DNA of 21,116 bases, taken from assembly GCA_903923915.1 (NCBI GenBank), contig CAIXZI010000049.1, positions 1 through 21,116 on the forward strand, read 5' to 3'. Under the pieces are notes generated by a model that saw only the letters and a list, made by a program, of their open reading frames with translations, had not been told where the DNA came from and did no database searches. The number at the start of each line of letters is the position of its first letter. Within the stretch, counting starts at the first letter, position 1. Both the position numbers and the translations under genes were made by a program. Positions 16,736 through 21,116 of this stretch are shown here, piece by piece. The stretch is from an uncultured Bacteroidota bacterium (GTDB lineage Bacteria > Bacteroidota > Bacteroidia > B-17B0 > Aurantibacillaceae).

Positions 16736-17329
16736 TTACAAATTCTTCAATGCGGCTTTAATTAATATTTCTATCGTATCTGTTGTAACACCTTGTTGTT
16801 TTATGGCCTTTTCTATGGCTTTTTCGGCCATATTGCGGGCAAAACCCAATGCTACAAGAGCGAGTAACGCCTCGTCTCTATTTTTATTGTACGAAGTAGT
16901 TAAAATCTGTGAAATTCCTCCTTCATGTTTACCTAACTTGCCTTTTAAATCAACCACAATGCGCTGTGCGGTTTTTTCGCCAATACCTTTAATGCTTTTT
17001 AAAAGAGCTACGTTAGCTGTGTTTACAGCCCCTGCAATTTCTGCTGCCGATAAGGATGATAGCATAAGCATAGCGCTGCTTCCACCCACACCCGATACCG
17101 AAATTACTTTGCGGAAAATATCGCGCTCATCCATATCAAAAAAGCCGTAATGCTTTGGATTATCATCTCTAACAAAAACCTGTTCTACGTAAAGCTTACA
17201 CTCAGTAGAATCGGCAAGTTTTGTATAGGTATTAAGCGAAATATTAAGCGCATATCCAACATTGCCCGCCTCAAGCACAACAAATGCCGGATTTTTTTCT
17301 GCAATTTTTCCTTTTATAAAATCAATCAT
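16736..17329 (-). CDS. ruvA: Holliday junction branch migration protein RuvA
   Basis: RuvA (197 residues) binds four-way DNA junctions as a tetramer and positions the RuvB motor for branch migration in recombinational repair. The N-terminal OB-fold domain (about 1-63) starts MIDFIKGKI and contains the YVEQVFVRDD stretch. Two helix-hairpin-helix motifs follow, SGVGGSSAML (79-88) and KGIGEKTAQR (114-123), leading to VVDLKGKL. The C-terminal RuvB-contacting domain (about 145-197) holds ALVALGFARNMAEKAI. The length is typical (about 195-205). The stop codon is 3 bases before the sprA GTG, so the two genes are probably co-transcribed. Upstream, a repeat-filled gap separates it from the malic enzyme gene and contains no recognisable -7 box. 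Confidence 0.97.
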   Translation of the reverse strand: MIDFIKGKIAEKNPAFVVLEAGNVGYALNISLNTYTKLADSTECKLYVEQVFVRDDNPKHYGFFDMDERDIFRKVISVSGVGGSSAMLMLSSLSAAEIAGAVNTANVALLKSIKGIGEKTAQRIVVDLKGKLGKHEGGISQILTTSYNKNRDEALLALVALGFARNMAEKAIEKAIKQQGVTTDTIEILIKAALKNL

Positions 17330-17338
17330 TTATATGTA

Positions 17339-17371
17339 TTTTGCCACAGATTTTGCGGATTAACGCGAATT
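17339..17371 (+). repeat. Copy A of the TTTTGCCACAGATT..GCGGATT intergenic repeat
   Basis: The core at 17339-17361 matches copy B (17447-17469) at 21 of 23 positions, differing only by TT instead of AC in the middle. AACGCGAAT and a T run follow. It lies immediately upstream of the ruvA start. TTTCTGTG at 17381-17388 may be a remnant of an opposing arm. Confidence 0.75.
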
Positions 17372-17446
17372 TTTTATCAATTTCTGTGTTTTTTATGCCT
17401 TATTTTGCTGTTTTTTACTGATTATCTGTTAAATTTATACTTTTGC

Positions 17447-17480
17447 TTTTGCCACAGATTACGCGGATTATCGCCGATTT
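17447..17480 (+). repeat. Copy B of the same repeat, left arm of a long inverted repeat
   Basis: The 23-base core at 17447-17469 is the reverse complement of 17551-17573 with a single mismatch (22 of 23). The arms are separated by about 80 A/T-rich bases. Copy B is in direct orientation to copy A about 108 bases away. Confidence 0.8.
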
Positions 17481-17540
17481 AAATTTATCAATATTTGTTT
17501 TTTCGTTTTTTTGCTACTTTTTTATCTTTTTTTACCTAAT

Positions 17541-17573
17541 TATCTGTGAAAATCTGCGTAATCTGTGGCAAAA
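17541..17573 (-). repeat. Copy C of the repeat, right arm of the inverted repeat
   Basis: Read on the minus strand, the sequence after the malic enzyme stop begins TTTTGCCACAGATTACGC and continues GATTTTCACAGATA. It starts 3 bases after the malic enzyme stop codon. With copy B it could fold into a large hairpin in the transcript, so it may act as the malic enzyme terminator, though it lacks a canonical T-tailed GC stem. Confidence 0.8.
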
Positions 17574-17575
17574 AC

Positions 17576-19846
17576 CTATTTTTTGTTCTGCGCATCTACT
17601 ACGGCAATTGTTACCATGTTTACAATTTCGCGAACAGAACTTCCTAATTGTAATACATGCACCGGTTTTTTCAATCCCATTAAAATAGGGCCAATAGCCT
17701 CTGCCCCACCCAATTCTTGCATTAGTTTATAAGCAATGTTTGCCGAAGAAAGATTTGGGAAAATTAGTGTGTTTACATCTTTGTCAACCAAACTCGAAAA
17801 CGAAAACTCTTCTTTTAATAACCGATTATTAAGAGCAAAATTAGCTTGTAAGTCGCCATCAACAATTAATCCGGGAAAATCTTTATGTAAAATTTTAACT
17901 GCTTTTTGCACCTTGTTTGGCAACTCTCCATCAGACGAACCAAAATTTGTGTATGATAACATAGCAATGCGTGGAACAATATTAAACTGTTTTACTGTTT
18001 TTGCTGTAAGTGTTGTTATTTCAACCAATTCTTCGGTTGTAGGGTCAACATTCATGGTGCAATCAGCAAAAAAGAAGGGGCCGCGTTTTGTAATTATCAT
18101 ATATAAACCCGCCAAGCGAGAATGCCCATCTGCCACGCCAATACATTGTATAGCGGGAATAACCGGAGCAGAATATTTACGTGTTAAACCAGATATCATA
18201 GCATCAGCAGCACCGGTTTCAACCATCATGGCTCCAAAATAATTGCGTTCGGTCATTTTACGGCGACAATCATAAAGTGTTAAGCCCTTACGTTGGCGTT
18301 TTTTCCAAAGCACTTCTGCATAATCATTTCGCAAGGCTTCATTTTCATTATCAAACGGATCAATGATTTGAATTTCATTTAAATCTAAATGATGTTCCTT
18401 CATCAATCTGCTTATTTTTTCTTTATTGCCTAATAAAATTGGTTTTGCAATACCCTCATCGCGCACCATTTGCGCAGCTTTTAAAATTTTGTAGTTATTA
18501 GCTTCACCAAATACAACGCGCTTAGGGTTTGTTTTTGCTTTGTTAACCAACGAGCGCATTAAACGATTATCTTTTCCTAAACGATTATCAAGCTCTGTTT
18601 TATAAGCTTCCCAATCGGTTATTTTATGTGCCGCCACACCAGAATCCATGGCGGCCTTTGCCACAGCGGGAGACACGGTTGAAATTAAACGATTATCTAT
18701 TGGTTTAGGAATGATATAATCTGCACCAAAACTTAAATTTTTAGAGCCGTACGCTAAGTTTACATAATCTGGAACAGGTTCTTTTGCCAAATCGGCAATG
18801 GCTTTAACAGCTGCTAATTTCATTTCTTCGTTAATGCAATTGGCACGCACATCAAGCGCTCCACGAAAAATAAACGGAAACCCTAAAACGTTATTAACCT
18901 GGTTAGGGTTATCGCTTCGACCCGTAGCCACAATAACATCAGGGCGTGCGGCAATGGCATCTTCGTAAGAAATTTCGGGTGTTGGGTTGGCAAGTGCAAA
19001 TACAATACAGTTTGGCGCCATGCTTTGCACCATTTCTTTATTTAAAATATTTCCTTTAGAAAGGCCAACAAATACATCGGCACCCTTCATGGCTTCTGCC
19101 AGTGTTTTAACATCTTTGCGAGCTGTGGCAAAAAACTTTTTATGTTCGTCCAGGTCGGTTCTATCATCAGTAATAACACCTTTGCTATCAACCATTACAA
19201 TGTTTTCTTTCTTTACGCCAATGGCAATATAAAGTTTGGAACAAGAAATAGCCGAAGCGCCTGCGCCGTTTACAACCAGTTTTACTTCTGATAATTTTTT
19301 GCCCGAAACCTCAACGGCATTCATCAATCCGGCAGATGAGATGATGGCTGTACCATGCTGATCATCGTGCATAAGCGGAATATTTAACTCGGCTTTTAAA
19401 CGACGCTCTATTTCAAAACACTCCGGCGATTTGATATCCTCAAGGTTAATTCCACCAAAGGTGCAGGCAATATTTTTTACTGTATTTACAAATTCGTCAA
19501 CATTTTTTGTATCCACTTCTATGTCAAAAACATCTATATCGGCAAAAATTTTAAAGAGTAGGCCTTTTCCTTCCATTACAGGTTTACCGGCAAGCGCGCC
19601 AATATCGCCAAGACCAAGCACGGCGGTTCCGTTAGAAATTACGGCCACTAAATTTCCTTTAGCGGTATATTTATAAGCATCTTCCGGGTTTTTTTCTATT
19701 TCTAAACAAGGCTCTGCAACGCCTGGAGAGTAGGCCAGTGTAAGGTCTCGCTGGGTTGAATAGGGTTTGGTTGGTATTACTTCTATCTTGCCCGGTCGGC
19801 CTTGAGAGTGATAATCAAGGGCATCTTGCTTTTGAAAATTATTCAT
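17576..19846 (-). CDS. maeB: NADP-dependent malic enzyme (MaeB-type, malic enzyme fused to phosphotransacetylase-like domain)
   Basis: This cytoplasmic enzyme of 756 residues oxidatively decarboxylates malate to pyruvate, yielding NADPH for biosynthesis. Its length matches the E. coli MaeB type (759). The malic domain (about 1-390) has the catalytic Tyr39 in [10 protein letters not shown] and Lys94 in KPVMEGKG, and metal ligands Glu136-Asp137 (LEDI) and Asp162 in HDDQHGTA. The Rossmann motif VNGAGASA is at 192-199. The C-terminal part (about 430-756) is a phosphate acetyltransferase-like domain, which in this family senses acetyl-CoA rather than catalysing. The ATG at 19846 follows an AT-rich leader with a near-consensus -7 box. 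The gene precedes ruvA on the same strand across a 246-base repeat-filled gap. Cofactor preference for NADP is inferred from the family. Confidence 0.95.
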   Translation of the reverse strand: MNNFQKQDALDYHSQGRPGKIEVIPTKPYSTQRDLTLAYSPGVAEPCLEIEKNPEDAYKYTAKGNLVAVISNGTAVLGLGDIGALAGKPVMEGKGLLFKIFADIDVFDIEVDTKNVDEFVNTVKNIACTFGGINLEDIKSPECFEIERRLKAELNIPLMHDDQHGTAIISSAGLMNAVEVSGKKLSEVKLVVNGAGASAISCSKLYIAIGVKKENIVMVDSKGVITDDRTDLDEHKKFFATARKDVKTLAEAMKGADVFVGLSKGNILNKEMVQSMAPNCIVFALANPTPEISYEDAIAARPDVIVATGRSDNPNQVNNVLGFPFIFRGALDVRANCINEEMKLAAVKAIADLAKEPVPDYVNLAYGSKNLSFGADYIIPKPIDNRLISTVSPAVAKAAMDSGVAAHKITDWEAYKTELDNRLGKDNRLMRSLVNKAKTNPKRVVFGEANNYKILKAAQMVRDEGIAKPILLGNKEKISRLMKEHHLDLNEIQIIDPFDNENEALRNDYAEVLWKKRQRKGLTLYDCRRKMTERNYFGAMMVETGAADAMISGLTRKYSAPVIPAIQCIGVADGHSRLAGLYMIITKRGPFFFADCTMNVDPTTEELVEITTLTAKTVKQFNIVPRIAMLSYTNFGSSDGELPNKVQKAVKILHKDFPGLIVDGDLQANFALNNRLLKEEFSFSSLVDKDVNTLIFPNLSSANIAYKLMQELGGAEAIGPILMGLKKPVHVLQLGSSVREIVNMVTIAVVDAQNKK

Positions 19847-19866
19847 ACGAAAATTTTTTAGAGAGG

Positions 19867-19874
19867 CGAAGATA
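19867..19874 (-). promoter_or_regulatory. Possible -7 promoter box for the malic enzyme gene
   Basis: On the minus strand the sequence is TATCTTCG, seven of eight matches to TAnnTTTG, with the ATG 20 bases downstream. No clear -33 TTTG is present at the usual spacing. The rest of the 93-base gap to the next gene shows nothing else notable. Confidence 0.35.
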
Positions 19875-19939
19875 ACAAAAACACGGCTTTATTGATAAAC
19901 CTGCGTTTTTTTAATAGAAAAAGATAAGGAGATTAACGT

Positions 19940-20152
19940 TTAGGCTTTAACTTTCTTTTGAAAATCGTATAGTTTTTTGCAACCATATAACCCGGCGGCA
20001 ATAATTAAGAAAACAAGGCCATTATCAACCGGTATGCACACAGGCCAACAAGCAGGATGACCGCCGCCGCCAGGGGCAGCCGGACCACAAAAACCTAGAT
20101 TGGCAATAAAAATAAAAAGTGTAGTAAAAATAATTTTTGATGTTGTTTTCAT
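19940..20152 (-). CDS. Small exported protein with PID-CTERM-like C-terminal sorting signal
   Basis: The 70-residue protein has an N-terminal signal peptide (about 1-21, MKTTSKIIFTTLFIFIANLG). A short Gly/Pro/Cys-rich middle follows (GPAAPGGGGHPACWPVC). The tripartite tail has PVD at 41-43, a hydrophobic segment LVFLIIAAGLYG (46-57) and a basic end KKLYDFQKKVKA. This matches the Bacteroidetes PID-CTERM pattern (PIDGGL..LLAAG..YG.KK), part of the wider group of CTERM anchors that resemble PEP-CTERM and are thought to be handled by exosortase-like enzymes. Four cysteines (22, 35, 39, 58) are unusual for so short a protein; Cys22 falls near the cleavage site, so a lipoprotein is a less likely alternative. 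It is divergent from a Wzc-like polysaccharide gene. Function is unknown. Confidence 0.7.
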   Translation of the reverse strand: MKTTSKIIFTTLFIFIANLGFCGPAAPGGGGHPACWPVCIPVDNGLVFLIIAAGLYGCKKLYDFQKKVKA

Positions 20153-20225
20153 GCTATTAAACTTTTAATGTGCTAAAATACAAATTAAAAACAATACCAC
20201 ACATATACTATTGCAAATTAAAATG

Positions 20226-20233
20226 TAATTTCG
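20226..20233 (+). promoter_or_regulatory. Possible -7 promoter box for the Wzc-like gene
   Basis: TAATTTCG matches TAnnTTTG at seven of eight positions and lies 19 bases before the TTG start. A TTG at 20211-20213 is only 12 bases upstream, too close for a normal -33 element. Weak, but it is the only candidate in the 100-base divergent gap. Confidence 0.28.
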
Positions 20234-20252
20234 CCCTTATAAAGCTACTCTT

Positions 20253-21116
20253 TTGGCAAAAAAACAAAGCACATCTGTTTTAAAGTTTGATGACATCAAA
20301 GTTATTTGGCGCACCATTGTACAAAACTGGTATGTGCCTTTTTTTATCGTACCTATTCTTTACTTAGTTGGGTACTTTGTTGCTTATCGTCAGTTTGAAA
20401 CCTATCAGGTAACTTCTCAGCTTTTACTAAAAAACAATGATCAGTATTCTAAAGGAAATCTTATTAACGAAAACGATAATTACTATGGTGGCACCATGGG
20501 TTCTTATGTTGATAATTCTAACGAAACGCGCGTAATAAAATCATACGATTTAATTGAAAAAGTAGTTGATAAATTAAAATCGAAAATACAAGTAGCTTAT
20601 TACATTGTTGGGAGAGTGCGCACCAAAGAAGAATTTAGCGGTATGCCCTTTTTAGTTTCTGTAAATACGGTTAATGCCAATTTCTATGAAAAACCTATTT
20701 CCTTTAAAATAGTAAACGATAAAACATACGAGATTTCTTATAAAGAAGGCGATAAAGAAATTAAACAAAAAGGCATTTTTGGAAAAGAACTTATTACCAT
20801 TAATTATGATTTACTAATAACGGCAGACGCTATGACTGCCGTTGGAATAAACGAACTTAAAAACATACAATACGAATTTAAAATACATTCTTTAGAATCT
20901 TTGGTGTATAGTTTTCAAAACAGATTGAAAATAGAAAACCCTGATTATACCAACATTTTAAAACTTTCGATAGAAGATAATTTAGTGGGCAGGGCTAAAA
21001 TGTTTTTAGATACACTTTCTAAATTATATATAGAAAACTCGTTAAAAAGTCGTTTTAACCTTAATGAACGCACCCTTCAATACATTGATAAGCAAATGAT
21101 GGAAGTATCTGCTGTA
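20253..21116 (+). CDS. Wzz/Wzc-type polysaccharide chain-length determinant, probable tyrosine autokinase (3' end outside window)
   Basis: The frame is open from a stop at 20226-20228 to the window end, giving 288 codons from a TTG start at 20253. The first in-frame ATG (near 20497) would remove the membrane segment and conserved N-terminus, so TTG is preferred. The product begins MAKKQSTSVLKFDDIKVIWR, then has a transmembrane segment (about 27-44, YVPFFIVPILYLVGYF). The periplasmic Wzz-type domain follows, including QVTSQLLLKN and NETRVIKSYDLIEKVVDKL, a pattern typical of Bacteroidetes Wzc-like proteins (ETEVLKSY in relatives). These inner-membrane proteins control export and chain length of capsule or exopolysaccharide. 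The second membrane segment and the C-terminal kinase lie beyond the window, so the kinase activity is inferred. Confidence 0.82.
   Translation, partial: MAKKQSTSVLKFDDIKVIWRTIVQNWYVPFFIVPILYLVGYFVAYRQFETYQVTSQLLLKNNDQYSKGNLINENDNYYGGTMGSYVDNSNETRVIKSYDLIEKVVDKLKSKIQVAYYIVGRVRTKEEFSGMPFLVSVNTVNANFYEKPISFKIVNDKTYEISYKEGDKEIKQKGIFGKELITINYDLLITADAMTAVGINELKNIQYEFKIHSLESLVYSFQNRLKIENPDYTNILKLSIEDNLVGRAKMFLDTLSKLYIENSLKSRFNLNERTLQYIDKQMMEVSAV

Noticed and set aside
16545..17150. Plus-strand open frame of 201 codons across the sprA-ruvA junction
   Set aside because: It runs antisense through two well-supported genes and its translation looks like random reverse-complement sequence.
17339..17573. 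CRISPR array in the repeat cluster
   Set aside because: There are only three copies, in mixed orientation with unequal spacing and imperfect identity, and no cas genes are nearby.
17150..17688. Plus-strand open frames of 110 and 81 codons over the repeat-filled gap
   Set aside because: They consist of antisense ruvA or malic enzyme sequence and A/T-rich repeat DNA, giving Phe/Leu/Cys-rich low-complexity translations.
19940..20152. Lipoprotein reading of the 70-residue protein (Cys22 after the signal peptide)
   Set aside because: The residues before Cys22 (NLGF) do not fit a good lipobox, and the PVD-hydrophobic-basic tail is better explained as a CTERM signal. Kept only as a less likely alternative.

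Overview
This window is an AT-rich piece of a Bacteroidetes (Bacteroidota) chromosome. The evidence is the large cell-surface secretion protein SprA, a PorU-like peptidase and PorV/PorQ-like barrel of the type IX secretion system (T9SS), a C-terminal T9SS sorting domain, a small PID-CTERM-like protein, and -7 promoter boxes of the Bacteroidetes TAnnTTTG type. A-rich leaders replace clear Shine-Dalgarno sites. No rRNA, tRNA, CRISPR array, transposase or phage gene was seen.

Layout, left to right. Positions 1-201 hold the last codons of an unidentified plus-strand gene. Positions 280-6639 hold a two-gene T9SS-type operon: an outer-membrane PorV/PorQ-family barrel, and directly abutting it a 1750-residue gingipain-like (C25) cysteine peptidase of the PorU type with its own T9SS-like C-terminal domain. 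After a short intergenic stretch with remnants of two repeat families come a lone 3-oxoacid CoA-transferase subunit B gene (6791-7447) and an exported, probably outer-membrane, protein of unknown function (7478-8320).

The minus-strand block from 19846 down to 8480 reads, in transcription order, NADP-dependent malic enzyme (MaeB type), ruvA, sprA and gcvH. From memory of other Bacteroidetes genomes this is a conserved order. ruvA and sprA are separated by 3 bases and sprA starts with GTG, so they are probably translated from one message. gcvH has its own consensus -7 box. Decayed GAGCTTGTCGAA-type palindromic repeats sit on both sides of gcvH. The malic enzyme-ruvA gap holds three copies of a GCCACAGATTACGCGGATT-type repeat, two of them forming a long inverted repeat.

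At the right end a 70-residue secreted or anchored PID-CTERM-like protein (minus strand) is divergent from the start of a Wzz/Wzc-type polysaccharide chain-length protein (plus strand, TTG start), which runs off the window. This suggests that an exopolysaccharide locus begins here.

Functionally the window is dominated by the cell envelope: the T9SS translocon (SprA), a PorU/PorV-like pair that may process or attach T9SS cargo, an unknown outer-membrane protein, and the edge of a polysaccharide locus. These are interleaved with housekeeping metabolism and DNA repair. I see no clearly new multi-gene system. The items most worth a second look are the non-canonical PorU/PorV-like pair, the PID-CTERM protein beside the Wzc-like gene, and the several dispersed intergenic repeat families.
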